Shown here: positions 16,143 through 25,427 of the stretch, piece by piece
How the letters are laid out: each line of letters starts with the position of its first letter
How positions within the stretch are numbered: the first letter of the stretch is position 1
Source of the DNA: Acetomicrobium flavidum
GTDB lineage: Bacteria; Synergistota; Synergistia; Synergistales; Acetomicrobiaceae
Length of the DNA: 64,000 nt
Assembly: GCF_900129645.1 (NCBI RefSeq)
Contig: NZ_FSQZ01000001.1
Location: 868,001-932,000, forward strand
Direction of reading: 5' to 3'
Notes under the pieces: generated by a model
Seen by the model: only the letters and a program-made list of their open reading frames with translations
What the model was told of the DNA's origin: nothing
Databases searched by the model: none
Translations under genes and position numbers: made by a program

Positions 16143-16700
16143 TTATCTCTTTAAGGCATCGATCTTCCTGCAGAGTTCATTGAGGGATTCATTGTGTTGT
16201 CTTGCCCTGCCTACATCCCAATAAAGCAAAGTGGCCTTAAAGAAGTCACGCTCTCTGAATATGTATGATCGTTTCCTCTCGCGCACGGCCCGATGAAAAT
16301 GATGCAGAAATGCGTACTTGGGATCTTCGATCAAATCAGTAGGGAAAGGGCCTCGGAAGGTTAACCCCGAGGCCCTGTAAACGGCATCTCCATCCGCCAA
16401 AAGCCAGGCTTCTATCTTGCGTTTTGCAGGCGCCACAATTAAGCTTGGACCCTCAAGTTCCTCAATGGCCTTGTCGTCCTTCTCGTCCGCTTCATCATAG
16501 ACCACTACTACGACGTATCCTTTGGCAATCAGTTTGCGTGCTACGCTGACAGCCTCCTTAAGAAGCCTATTCACCCCTCCAAGTTGCTTTGTCATGGCAA
16601 AGACGCCATCCGGCATCAATTGCCTTATGATGCTTTTGACTACCAATACGTCATTTGAGCCCTCGCATAGAAAGGCAAATTTCCCTTTTGCATCATGCAA
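16143..16700 (-). CDS. DUF4276/OLD-type TOPRIM protein
   Basis: About 185 aa; the start is uncertain. TTG 16700 is coupled to the stop of the preceding oxidoreductase, with GGGGAGG upstream, while an ATG at 16739 would lie wholly inside the oxidoreductase gene. TOPRIM features are FAFLCEGSNDVLVVKSII (catalytic Glu), VVVVYDEADEKDD (acidic DxD-like motif) and APAKRKIEAWLLADGDAV, typical of DUF4276. TOPRIM domains cut or rejoin nucleic acids and occur in OLD-type defence nucleases, but no ATPase partner is present here. Its coupling to an Old Yellow Enzyme gene is unexplained. Confidence 0.55.
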   Translation of the reverse strand: MHDAKGKFAFLCEGSNDVLVVKSIIRQLMPDGVFAMTKQLGGVNRLLKEAVSVARKLIAKGYVVVVVYDEADEKDDKAIEELEGPSLIVAPAKRKIEAWLLADGDAVYRASGLTFRGPFPTDLIEDPKYAFLHHFHRAVRERKRSYIFRERDFFKATLLYWDVGRARQHNESLNELCRKIDALKR

Positions 16701-16705
16701 CTTGC

Positions 16706-18712
16706 CTATATGTGCCTCCCCACTTCGAAGGCATCCCATATCGTGAACATGAAGTTACGCACCTTCATGGCATCTCCTATGAGGTAGGAGTTCGGAAATT
16801 CCTTCCTCACCGAGTCGTAGAGCTTGTTTTCCTCCTTAAGGCCTATGGCTACGACGATGGTGTCGGCCTCAAGCTCCGTCTTCCTGAAGTTCTTGTCGAT
16901 CAGCACAGCCCCCTTGGAAGTAACCTCGGCTACGGTTGTGCCGGTTATGGCTTTTACATTGTGGAAGCAGAGCAGGTCTAACAGCATCTGTTTGTTGGCA
17001 TGGCACAGCGGCATGCCTGCCGACATCAGCTCGTCCAGCATCTCAACTATCGTGACTGACTTGCCCTGCTGGGCCAGCCAAAGGGCCGTCTCACAACCCA
17101 CGAGGCCACCTCCGACGACCAATACGTTTTGTCCTGCCTTACCCTTGCCCAGGAGCAGGTCCTCTGCCTTTACGACGTTGTTCTTATCGACGCCGGGAAC
17201 GTTTAAATCCCTGGGGCTTGAGCCCGTGGCCACGATAACTACATCGGGAGCTTCCTCTCGAAGCAGATCAAGCGTTACCGTCGTGTTGAGCTTCACGGTG
17301 ACGCCTGCCCTTTGAAGCTCATTTTCGTACCACTTAAGCAGCCTTTCCTCGTCCTTCTTGAAGTCGGGCACCGAGGCCTCGATGATATGGCCCCCGAGAT
17401 GTCCTGACCTCTCATATATCGTCACCTTATGTCCCCTTAAAGCAGCGACCCTTGCCGATTCCATACCGGCTAAGCCGCCGCCCACGATGGCAACCTTCCT
17501 GGGAGTCGTAGTCGGGGTGATGGCCGCATCTTTTTCTCGGCCGCAGGCGGGGTTGACCGCACAGGACAGCGGTTTTCCCTCAAATATCCTGCCCAGACAG
17601 CCATCTTGACATCCCAAGCAGGGCCTGATCCTTTCTTCCTGGCCTGATCTTACCTTGTTTGGCCACTCGGGGTCCGCAAGCAGACCCCTTCCCAAGACTA
17701 TAGCGTCGGCGGTCTTTTCCTCCAAAGCTTGGACGGCAAGATCCGGCAGCTCCATCCTTCCGGCCATGAGCACGGGAACGCTTACCACCTTTTTAAGCTC
17801 TTTAATCAGGTCCATGTAACAGCCGTGTTTCATGTAGTTCGGCGGATGGGCCCAGTACCAGGCTTCGTAGGAACCTGCGTCGGCGTTAAAGCCGTCGTAA
17901 CCTGCTTCCTGCAGTATCTTGGCCGCTATGAGGCCTTCCTTTAAGTCCCTTCCTCTTTCCTCGAACTGCTCTCCGGGCAGACCTCCCTTATTCCATCCCT
18001 TTATGTAGCTTTTTACGCTGAACCTAAGGATGACAGGGAAGTTTCTGCCCACCTTGGACTTAATGGCCTTAATTATCTCGATGGGAAACGTAAGCCTTCC
18101 CTCCAGGTCTCCGCCGTATTTGTCGGTCCTCCTGTTGAAGAAGCTCATGGTGAACTGATCCAGGAGGTAGCCTTCATGCATGGCGTGTATCTCGATGCCG
18201 TCGAAACCACAAGCCACGGCGATCTCTGCCGCTTCTGCAAACCTCTCGACCAGGCGCTCCACTTCCTCGGTCTTAAGCTCCCTGCATGTTACGTTGGGTT
18301 CCCAGTAGTTTGGGATGGCAGAAGGGGCGACGGGTTGGCCGTCGAGCATTATGGGATGTGCGTTATGCCCCAGTCCCGCGGTAATTTGAATGAAGATCTT
18401 GGATCCGTAGGCATGGACCCTTTCGGTGAGCTCGGCAGCCCTGGTGATGAAATGAAGCGGGTTTAACGTTATACACGGAAAGGTAGGCATCTTAAGCTTT
18501 TCTATCTCGTTTTCAAGCTTCACCGCCCCGGTAATTATAAGCCCCGTACCGCCGCGTGCTCGCTCAACATAATACTCTACGGCGCGTTCCGTATAACAGC
18601 CATCCTCGGTTACCAGCCCTATGATGCCCATGGGAGCCATGGCGATCCTGTTTGGGATCTCCACGCTTCCGATCCTCATGGGCTCAAAGAGCCTCTCACG
18701 CCCTTTAGTCAT
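16706..18712 (-). CDS. Old Yellow Enzyme-type NADH:flavin oxidoreductase with Fe-S and FAD/NAD domains
   Basis: 668 aa, like 2,4-dienoyl-CoA reductase FadH, enoate reductase and BaiCD. The N-terminal FMN TIM barrel (about 1-340) includes MAPMG and the catalytic-site HAMHEGYLLDQFTMSFFN. The [4Fe-4S] ligands are in CLGCQDGCLG and a later Cys in LSCAVNPACG. The FAD-binding GGGLAGMESARVA (about 389) and the NAD-binding VVGGGLVGCETALW follow. It transfers electrons from NAD(P)H via FAD and Fe-S to FMN for C=C reduction. The substrate is not visible from context. Confidence 0.88.
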   Translation of the reverse strand: MTKGRERLFEPMRIGSVEIPNRIAMAPMGIIGLVTEDGCYTERAVEYYVERARGGTGLIITGAVKLENEIEKLKMPTFPCITLNPLHFITRAAELTERVHAYGSKIFIQITAGLGHNAHPIMLDGQPVAPSAIPNYWEPNVTCRELKTEEVERLVERFAEAAEIAVACGFDGIEIHAMHEGYLLDQFTMSFFNRRTDKYGGDLEGRLTFPIEIIKAIKSKVGRNFPVILRFSVKSYIKGWNKGGLPGEQFEERGRDLKEGLIAAKILQEAGYDGFNADAGSYEAWYWAHPPNYMKHGCYMDLIKELKKVVSVPVLMAGRMELPDLAVQALEEKTADAIVLGRGLLADPEWPNKVRSGQEERIRPCLGCQDGCLGRIFEGKPLSCAVNPACGREKDAAITPTTTPRKVAIVGGGLAGMESARVAALRGHKVTIYERSGHLGGHIIEASVPDFKKDEERLLKWYENELQRAGVTVKLNTTVTLDLLREEAPDVVIVATGSSPRDLNVPGVDKNNVVKAEDLLLGKGKAGQNVLVVGGGLVGCETALWLAQQGKSVTIVEMLDELMSAGMPLCHANKQMLLDLLCFHNVKAITGTTVAEVTSKGAVLIDKNFRKTELEADTIVVAIGLKEENKLYDSVRKEFPNSYLIGDAMKVRNFMFTIWDAFEVGRHI

Positions 18713-18968
18713 TTAGAGCACCTCCTTAGGCTTATATATTAAATTCAGATAGGGCTAAACAAAGAAGATTTGGAAGCTTAAACAATATTTCACGATCATT
18801 GCTTTTACAGTTATTATAGCATAGACACACTTAACCGTTTGAGCATCTAAAATAGCGCCAAACGACCCAAGCTGCGTTGCCTCAAATTTGTCGCTCGAGA
18901 TAACAAAGGGAGGCAAATTATGCTATATTATCCAACGGTTTTGAATCAGACGAAAGGAAGTGATCGCC

Positions 18969-20165
18969 ATGGCGCGTAGGGTTGGCACCATAGCGCGAGG
19001 TATAAGAGCACCTTTGGTAAAAGCAGGTGACGATGTGATCTCAGTCGTCATGGATTCCATAGGAAAAGCATGCAAGGAAGAGGGTTTTTCCCTGCGAGAT
19101 AAAGACGTGATAGGCATCACCGAGTCATTCGTTGCCAGAACGCAAGGAAACTACGCTACGATATACGACATAGCTCATGACTTATCGGCCAAGATGTCCG
19201 GACAGGAAATTGCGGTGCTATTCCCCATCTTGAGCCGTAACCGTTTTTATTTGATCCTAAAGGGCATTGCGCTCACGGGAAAAACTGTCCATCTCTTTTT
19301 GAACTACCCCAACGACGAGGTGGGCAATCCCCTGATGGACAGAAACGTGATGTACGAAAGGGGCATAAATCCCTACAACGATTTGCTATCCGAGCACGAT
19401 TACAGGTCCATCGAAGGGCTGTCCATCAGGCATCCTTTCACTAGCGTCGATTACGTAGAGCTATACAAAGGTGTATTTCCCGAAGGAAGGGTACATATAT
19501 ACTTTTCCAACGACCCGAGGATTGCCCTAAAATACTGCAAAGAAATACTTGTTGCCAATATCCACGAAAGGGCTTGGACCAAGAAAATCTTAAGGCAAGC
19601 GGGCGCCAGCAACGTATTGGGGCTGGATGACCTGCTTACAAAGCCCATTAACGGAAGCGGTTACAATCCCGAATACGGCCTCCTGGGCTCCAATATGGCC
19701 TCTGGCGAAAAGCTCAAGCTCTTTCCCCATGACTGCGAACAAATATGCGCGGAAATTCAGCGAAGGATCAGGGAAGAATACGGCGTCGATGTGGAAGTCC
19801 TGGTTTACGGCGATGGGGCCTTCAAAGACCCCAAGACCGGCATTTGGGAGTTGGCCGACCCGGTGGTCTCACCCGGTTTCACCAAGGGCTTAATAGGTAC
19901 ACCCAATGAGCTCAAGCTAAAGTATCTGATAGATAGCGAGCTTGATCGGGGTAAAAGCAACGCCGTAGAAGACGCGGTGTTAGGCCGCATACTTCAAAAA
20001 AAGAGGGGAATCTCAACAGATAAAGAGGAGTCCTTGGGCACCACACCGCGCATGTATACAGATCTCATAGGAAGCCTGTGTGACTTGGTCAGCGGAAGCG
20101 GAGACAAAGGCACACCCATAGTGCTCGTGCAGGGGTATTTCGACGATTACACCAAAGAATGGTAG
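18969..20165 (+). CDS. CofE-like F420-0:gamma-glutamyl ligase family protein
   Basis: 398 aa from ATG 18969, which has GAAAGGAAG 9 bp upstream; the GTG at 18960 touches that site. Features of the CofE family are VGTIARGIRAPLVKAGDDV, DVIGITESFVARTQGNY and TDLIGSLCDLVSG near the end. Archaeal CofE adds glutamate to F420-0. This longer bacterial version occurs in anaerobes without other F420 genes, and none is seen here, so the substrate is uncertain. Monocistronic, followed by a terminator and modA. Confidence 0.7.
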   Translation: MARRVGTIARGIRAPLVKAGDDVISVVMDSIGKACKEEGFSLRDKDVIGITESFVARTQGNYATIYDIAHDLSAKMSGQEIAVLFPILSRNRFYLILKGIALTGKTVHLFLNYPNDEVGNPLMDRNVMYERGINPYNDLLSEHDYRSIEGLSIRHPFTSVDYVELYKGVFPEGRVHIYFSNDPRIALKYCKEILVANIHERAWTKKILRQAGASNVLGLDDLLTKPINGSGYNPEYGLLGSNMASGEKLKLFPHDCEQICAEIQRRIREEYGVDVEVLVYGDGAFKDPKTGIWELADPVVSPGFTKGLIGTPNELKLKYLIDSELDRGKSNAVEDAVLGRILQKKRGISTDKEESLGTTPRMYTDLIGSLCDLVSGSGDKGTPIVLVQGYFDDYTKEW

Positions 20166-20188
20166 GCATATTAGGATAAATACCTCCT

Positions 20189-20209
20189 TGCAACACTGTT
20201 GCATTTTTT
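20189..20209 (+). terminator. Terminator after cofE-like gene
   Basis: Short hairpin TGCAAC-ACT-GTTGCA followed by six Ts, between the cofE-like gene and modA. Confidence 0.65.
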
Positions 20210-20269
20210 CTCGAATTCCCTATACTAAAGAGGTCGAATGCCATCCATTCAAACAAGGGGGTATCTTTA

Positions 20270-21031
20270 ATGTTATCGGGCATGAAAAAGGGCTTTCTGA
20301 TCGCAATAGGAGTGGTGTTTATCACGTCGCTTCTGACGTCCTTCGTCTTTGCCGCTTCATACAAAGACGTCGTGGCCGTAGCGGCAAGCATCCATGAGTG
20401 CATCAACGACTTGGCCTCTCAATACGAAAAGCAGGGCCTGGGGAAAGCTCCCGAAGTCGTCTCTGGAGCATCGGGCAAACTTGCCTCACAGATAATTGCA
20501 GGTGCACCCTTCGGGCTGTTTTTGTCCGCAAGTCCCGAATGGACCAAGAAGCTTGCAGATGAGGGACACCTTTATGATGTACACCCAATGGCGACAGCTC
20601 CAGTAGTAGCCTGGTGGCAGAAGGATGAGCCCATCTCGACCGATACGTTGAAGAACAAGGGTCTTCATATAGCCATTGCCGATCCTGCGTCTGCTCCCTT
20701 TGGCAAGGCTGCCGTAGAATACCTCAAATCCCAAGGAATTTACGATGATCTCATGAAAGAAAAAAGGCTGGTAATAATGGGAAGCGTCGAGCAGGCAGCT
20801 TTAGCTGCAAAAAGCGGCGGAGCCGACATTGGGATATTCTCGCTTTCCATAGCCAAGAAGCTCAACGGGGGAAATTATGTGATCCTTCCCGTAGATCCGC
20901 TGGAAAACAGCGGCGGGCTCGTAAAGGGCAAGGACACGGAGAATCTCAAGAATTTTTGGAGCTACATGAGGTCTGAAGCCGCCGACGATATATGGAAGAA
21001 GTGGGGCTTTGAGCCCGTGCACGGCAAATGA
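20270..21031 (+). CDS. modA: Molybdate/tungstate-binding protein ModA
   Basis: 253 aa with an N-terminal signal peptide ending at about VFAAS. The mature protein begins YKDVVAVAASIHECINDLAS, the oxyanion-binding ASI/N-terminal signature of ModA, and contains VVSGASGKLASQIIAGAPF and FLSASPEW, typical of the family. It is the first gene of modABC: modB begins inside its last codons (4-bp overlap). It binds molybdate or tungstate in the periplasm; which one cannot be told by eye. The ribosome site is AAGGGGG. Confidence 0.92.
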   Translation: MLSGMKKGFLIAIGVVFITSLLTSFVFAASYKDVVAVAASIHECINDLASQYEKQGLGKAPEVVSGASGKLASQIIAGAPFGLFLSASPEWTKKLADEGHLYDVHPMATAPVVAWWQKDEPISTDTLKNKGLHIAIADPASAPFGKAAVEYLKSQGIYDDLMKEKRLVIMGSVEQAALAAKSGGADIGIFSLSIAKKLNGGNYVILPVDPLENSGGLVKGKDTENLKNFWSYMRSEAADDIWKKWGFEPVHGK

Positions 21032-21669
21032 TATCTTCCCTCATCATCAGCTTAAAGGTCTTGGCCATAGATGTCCCCTTGCTGTTGATAATAGGCGTAG
21101 CTTTGGGTTGGATCCTGGCCAAGACCGAATTTAAGGGAAAGGACCTCCTCGACGTGCTGGTAATACTTCCTATAGCCCTGCCTCCCTCCGTTCTTGGACT
21201 TTATCTTCTGATGACCTTAAGCCATATCCCCTTCATCAGAGAAGCGGAGGTCCTTTTTTCCTTCCCTGCAGCTGCCTTGGCCCCGCTTTTTCCGTCGTTG
21301 CCCATAATGATACAGGCCGCCAGGTCCGGGTTCTCATCGGTGGACAGGCAGCTTGAGCAGGCAGCAAGGACGCTGGGTGACAGCGAATTCAAGATCTTCT
21401 GGAGGATAACATTTCCCCTGTCGCGCCTTTCCATCATGGCAGGACTGGCTCTGGCATCCATGAGGGCCCTTGGGGACTTCGGGGTTACCCTGATGATAGC
21501 TGGCAACATCCCCGGCAGGACGCAGACCTTGCCGCTATTTATATACAGCAACGTGGAAGCCATGAATTTTCTTGAAGCAAACATAGCAGCTTTGCTGCTC
21601 ACGATTCTTGGGATAGCAAGTTTATTGATCGTAAAGAAACTGGAGGGAAGGCATATTGAACTGTCTTGA
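21028..21669 (+). CDS. modB: Molybdate ABC transporter permease ModB
   Basis: 213 aa, the usual ModB length, with about five membrane helices. The ABC-coupling loop is EQAARTLGDSEFKIFWRITFPLS (EAA motif at about 110-130). It overlaps modA by 4 bp and modC by 14 bp, so the three are one translationally coupled unit. It forms the inner-membrane channel for molybdate or tungstate. Confidence 0.92.
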   Translation: MISSLIISLKVLAIDVPLLLIIGVALGWILAKTEFKGKDLLDVLVILPIALPPSVLGLYLLMTLSHIPFIREAEVLFSFPAAALAPLFPSLPIMIQAARSGFSSVDRQLEQAARTLGDSEFKIFWRITFPLSRLSIMAGLALASMRALGDFGVTLMIAGNIPGRTQTLPLFIYSNVEAMNFLEANIAALLLTILGIASLLIVKKLEGRHIELS

Positions 21670-22741
21670 AGCAAGCTTCTCAAAGGATTTGGGAAGCTTT
21701 TCTTTAAGGATCTCCTTTGAGTTGGGAGAGGAAATAGCTGCCCTCTTTGGCCCAAGCGGCGCAGGCAAAAGCTTAACTTTAAAGATATTGGCCGGACTGG
21801 ATCGTCCCAAAGAGGGCAGAATTGTCCTAAACGGCCGCGTCCTGTATGACTCCGCTTCTTCCGTCTTCGTCAAGGCATGCCAAAGAAGGATAGGGTTGGT
21901 CTTCCAGGAGTTGGCGTTATTCCCCCACATGACTGCACTTGAAAATGTTGCCTATGGACTTAAAGGGCCAAACAAATGGAAGATTGCAAGACAGTGGCTG
22001 GATAGGGTAAAACTTGAAGGCCTTTATGACAGGATGCCAAACCAGCTTTCGGGCGGGCAAAGGCAACGCGTCGCACTGGCCAGGGCCCTGGCCCCTAAGC
22101 CGGATCTTCTGCTGTTAGATGAGCCCTTTAGCGCACTGGATGGCCCCATGCGGAGGGCCCTGAGAAGGGAGCTTAAAAAATTATCACTAGAAAGTCAGAC
22201 GCCGACCATATACGTCACCCACGATATAGAAGATGTATGCTCGTTGGCAAGCAGGGTATTTTTGATACGTGACGGCAAGACGCTTGCCTCAATTGACGTC
22301 GATAAGCTATGGGATCCTCATGCTCAGGAAAGCATCTGGCATTCCCTTGGATGGGGGACTTTGATACACGGCAAGATCGAAGAAGATGGAGGAAGCCTCT
22401 ATTTCAAATGGGACAAGGGCAGGCTTAAAGTGTCGTGTTCTCGTCACTTGATCGGAGAGGCGTCCGTCTTCATACACCCCAACCACGTTAAGCTTCTATA
22501 TCCTGATGTTCCTGTCGACCCCGAGCTTGAGGCTAACGTTATAGAGGGGAAGATAATCGAAAAGATAGAGATCAACGGTTCGGTGCGACTTTACATAAAA
22601 GGTTCCGGCATAGAGTGGCATGCAGAATATCCAGGCGATTCCTACTTGATGCTTGAGATTAAAGAGGGCCAAAGCGTGCTGTTCAGCATAGCGCCGTCCA
22701 AGATATCCCTATTGACGCCATGTTTTAATTCAGTAAGTTAA
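21656..22741 (+). CDS. modC: Molybdate ABC transporter ATPase ModC
   Basis: 361 aa. Walker A GPSGAGKS (about 35-42), Q-loop VFQELALFPH, ABC signature LSGGQRQRVALARAL, Walker B LLLLDEPFSALD, and the switch His in YVTHD. The last ~130 residues form a TOBE/mop-like domain that in ModC proteins binds oxyanion for trans-inhibition. It powers uptake of molybdate or tungstate. This is the last gene of the mod operon; the TPP riboswitch begins 39 bp downstream. Confidence 0.92.
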   Translation: MNCLEASFSKDLGSFSLRISFELGEEIAALFGPSGAGKSLTLKILAGLDRPKEGRIVLNGRVLYDSASSVFVKACQRRIGLVFQELALFPHMTALENVAYGLKGPNKWKIARQWLDRVKLEGLYDRMPNQLSGGQRQRVALARALAPKPDLLLLDEPFSALDGPMRRALRRELKKLSLESQTPTIYVTHDIEDVCSLASRVFLIRDGKTLASIDVDKLWDPHAQESIWHSLGWGTLIHGKIEEDGGSLYFKWDKGRLKVSCSRHLIGEASVFIHPNHVKLLYPDVPVDPELEANVIEGKIIEKIEINGSVRLYIKGSGIEWHAEYPGDSYLMLEIKEGQSVLFSIAPSKISLLTPCFNSVS

Positions 22742-22779
22742 AATGAACTTCTCTTTTTAGCAGAATTTGTGGTAAAATC

Positions 22780-22881
22780 CTAGTATCCTGGGGGAGTCGG
22801 TTAACCGACTGAGAGGAAGCTTGAGGCTGCTTCGACCCCTAGAACCTGATCCGGGTCATGCCGGCGTAGGGAAGGTACTAG
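22780..22881 (+). ncRNA. TPP (THI-box) riboswitch
   Basis: The conserved thiamine-pyrophosphate aptamer elements are present in order: P1 CTAGTA/TACTAG closing arms, GGGGGAGTCG, CTGAGAGGAAG, CGACCC, AACCTGATCCGGGTCATGCC and GTAGGGAAG. It lies 74 bp before thiZ. No strong terminator follows, so control is probably at translation, through the AAGGAGG ribosome site at 22937-22943. Confidence 0.95.
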
Positions 22882-22954
22882 CTTTAATCCTCTAAAATGA
22901 GTTGCTTTCCCGATGTGCCGACTGATCCTTATCATTAAGGAGGTCGGCTTAAGT

Positions 22955-23698
22955 TTGTTAAAGGTGTGTAATATAAGCAAGATTTATCCAGATCTCGCGG
23001 TATTTACGAACTTAAGCTTCACGGTAGAAAGCGGAAGCTTTACCGCCTTTCTTGGCCCTTCAGGGTGTGGCAAAAGCACCATGTTTCGCGTAATCGCGGG
23101 CATAGAGCCCTTTGACGGAGGCTCCATGGAATGGAAGGGCTTAAGGGTACAAAACTTGAAAGAAAATGCCGCGATGATGCTTCAAAAGGATCTGCTGCTT
23201 CCCTGGTTCGACATCTTGGATAACGTCTTGATCCCCATAAAGACCTTGAACAAAGACTTAAATACAGGAAAATCAGAGGCAAAACGGTTACTCTCGCGAT
23301 TTGGCCTGTCGGGGTTCGAACATTACTTTCCCAATCAAATCTCGGGTGGTATGCGCCAAAGAGCTGCTTTAGTGCGAACATTGCTCTTTGACAGGGAAGT
23401 ATTTTTGCTGGATGAACCGCTCTCTGCCCTTGACGCCTTAACCAGGCGAATGCTTCAAAGCGAAATCATGCGCATTCAACTCGAATTTAACAAGACCGTA
23501 TTGATGATCACCCATGACGTGATGGAAGCCTTGATGCTGGCTGATAAGGTATTTTTGCTCTCTCATCTGCCAATGCGCATCATAAAAGAGATCAACCTGA
23601 GAGACTTGCCGAAACCCAGATATCATCTTGACTCAAAACTGGCCGAGATGGCAGAGGATATATTTTCCACGCTAAAGGGGGAGCTCGTCGATGTATAG
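22955..23698 (+). CDS. thiZ: Thiamine-precursor ABC transporter ATPase ThiZ
   Basis: 247 aa from TTG 22955, which has AAGGAGG 11 bp upstream; a longer frame from ATG 22913 begins just after the riboswitch and adds non-conserved residues. Walker A GPSGCGKST, Q-loop MLQKDLLLPW, signature ISGGMRQRAALVRTL, Walker B VFLLDEPLSALD and ITHD are all present. It belongs to the nitrate/sulfonate/NMT1-type ATPase group. Being under a TPP riboswitch with ThiX/ThiY points to uptake of a thiamine pyrimidine precursor. Confidence 0.88.
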   Translation: MLKVCNISKIYPDLAVFTNLSFTVESGSFTAFLGPSGCGKSTMFRVIAGIEPFDGGSMEWKGLRVQNLKENAAMMLQKDLLLPWFDILDNVLIPIKTLNKDLNTGKSEAKRLLSRFGLSGFEHYFPNQISGGMRQRAALVRTLLFDREVFLLDEPLSALDALTRRMLQSEIMRIQLEFNKTVLMITHDVMEALMLADKVFLLSHLPMRIIKEINLRDLPKPRYHLDSKLAEMAEDIFSTLKGELVDV

Positions 23699-24437
23699 GC
23701 GAACCTCCCTTTTGGTAGTGGTTGTAGTCCTCCTGGCTTGGGAAGCTCTAGTAAGGACTTTGGGAATCCCCAAGTTCATCCTTCCTCCTCCAAGCCTCAT
23801 ATTATCCACTTGCTTTTATCAAGCGCCCTTGCTTTTTGAAAATACGCTAATCACCGCTGTTGAAATTTTCCTCGGGCTATTTATAAGCCTTGCCATATCC
23901 ATACCGCTTGCTATAGCGATGTTTCGCTTTCCGGGCATGGAAGCCGCGGTAACTCCCTTTTTGGTGATATCCCAGGCCATCCCCATATTTGCCCTGGCTC
24001 CGCTGCTAGTGATATGGTTCGGATACGGCCTCATAAGCAAGGTTGTAATGGCAACGATAGTCATATTTTTCCCTCTCACCGTCTCTTTGCACTCCGGCTT
24101 TAAGCAGGTCGATCCCGATTACGGGGTGTTATTTGACTTGCTTGACGCGCCCTTCCGAAAGAAGATGCGCTTGCTTTATTGGCCTGCCGCGCTGCCATCC
24201 TTCTTTGCCGGCCTTAAGATGGCCGTCGCCGTCGCAACTATCGGAGCAGTGCTAGGGGAATGGGTGGGATCTCAAAGGGGCTTAGGGTACCTGATGATCC
24301 AGATGAACGCCAGGCTCAGGACGGATATGCTCTTTGCAGCCCTGGTATGGTTAAGTGCCATGGGCATGGGGCTTTGGTTTGTGGTGAGCAAGCTGGAAAA
24401 GCGTTTCCTGTTTTGGCTCAACAACACGAAGGGTTAG
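23691..24437 (+). CDS. thiX: Thiamine-precursor ABC transporter permease ThiX
   Basis: 248 aa with six likely membrane helices. The permease coupling motif is around DLLDAPFRKKMRLLYWPAAL and the conserved GLKMAVAVATIGAVLGEWVG follows. It overlaps thiZ by 8 bp and is followed by thiY. It carries formyl-aminopyrimidine-type precursors across the inner membrane; the substrate is inferred from the riboswitch and ThiY. Confidence 0.87.
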   Translation: MYRRTSLLVVVVVLLAWEALVRTLGIPKFILPPPSLILSTCFYQAPLLFENTLITAVEIFLGLFISLAISIPLAIAMFRFPGMEAAVTPFLVISQAIPIFALAPLLVIWFGYGLISKVVMATIVIFFPLTVSLHSGFKQVDPDYGVLFDLLDAPFRKKMRLLYWPAALPSFFAGLKMAVAVATIGAVLGEWVGSQRGLGYLMIQMNARLRTDMLFAALVWLSAMGMGLWFVVSKLEKRFLFWLNNTKG

Positions 24438-24473
24438 GCAAAAAGGAGAAATTTAAGGGGAGGCGATCTTAAA

Positions 24474-25400
24474 GTGAAACGAGTAGGTTTGGCATTGCTA
24501 GTGGTTATTCTTCTCTCTGTTCCGGCATGCGGGGAAAGCTTGACATTGGTGCTCGATTGGTTCCCCAATATAGACCATTTGCCGCTTTACGTAGCCCAAG
24601 AAAGGGGATTTTTTGCCGAAGCAGGCCTGAAGGTAAACATAGTATCGCCATCGGAAACTGCCGATGCCCTGAAACTGGTGGCTGCAGGCAAATCGGAGCT
24701 TGGAATAAGCTATGAACCGCAGGTCCTGGTCGCCACGTCCGAAAAAGTTCCCGTGACCGTCGTTGGAAGGCTCATAGGCCACCCTCTGTCAACCGTCCTT
24801 TACATAAAGGGCCGCGGCATAGGAAAACCTGCAGACCTTAGCGGAAGGCCCATGGGATACACCGTAGCCGGGATGGAGGACGTATTGGCCAAGGCCTTTT
24901 GCGACCTGAACGGGATTAAAGATTATAAGTTGGTCCATCTCGAGTTCGCCATAGTGCCATCCCTCATCTCCGGAAAGGTTGATTCAGTTATGGGCGGCTT
25001 TAGAAACTACGAAGTCGTGGAGCTTGAGCTTCAAGGCTACAAGCCCGGCTATTTTGCCCTGGAAGAACACGGTTTTCCCGATTACGACGAGCTCGTGGTG
25101 ATAGCCAACCCCCAATTTGTCAAAGAAAACGAAAAGGCGATAGTCTCATTTAGAAATGCCCTATCCAAGGCCATCGCCGAGATCAAAAAAGACCCCCAAA
25201 GCGCATTGACGGATTACTTCAAAGCCATACCGGAATCCGACAAAAAGCTTGAAAGGCTCGCCTTGGAAAAGACATTGCCGTTTTATGCAGAAGACCAAAA
25301 TTTAAGTGTCGATAGATGGAAGACCTTCGCTGATTTTGCCCTTAAAGTCGGACTCATAAGCCGCCCGGTTGAGGTAGAACCAATACTGTGGACGGAATGA
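24474..25400 (+). CDS. thiY: Thiamine-pyrimidine-binding lipoprotein ThiY (NMT1/THI5-like)
   Basis: 308 aa from GTG 24474 with AGGGGAGG upstream. It has a lipoprotein signal with lipobox LSVPAC. The mature part starts with LTLVLDWFPNIDHLPLYVAQ, the NMT1/THI5 pyrimidine-precursor-binding signature. ThiY homologues bind N-formyl-aminomethyl-pyrimidine or HMP in the periplasm and hand it to ThiXZ. The TPP riboswitch upstream supports the assignment. Confidence 0.9.
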   Translation: MKRVGLALLVVILLSVPACGESLTLVLDWFPNIDHLPLYVAQERGFFAEAGLKVNIVSPSETADALKLVAAGKSELGISYEPQVLVATSEKVPVTVVGRLIGHPLSTVLYIKGRGIGKPADLSGRPMGYTVAGMEDVLAKAFCDLNGIKDYKLVHLEFAIVPSLISGKVDSVMGGFRNYEVVELELQGYKPGYFALEEHGFPDYDELVVIANPQFVKENEKAIVSFRNALSKAIAEIKKDPQSALTDYFKAIPESDKKLERLALEKTLPFYAEDQNLSVDRWKTFADFALKVGLISRPVEVEPILWTE

Positions 25401-25427
25401 AAATTAAAAATTTAGGGGGTATGAAAC

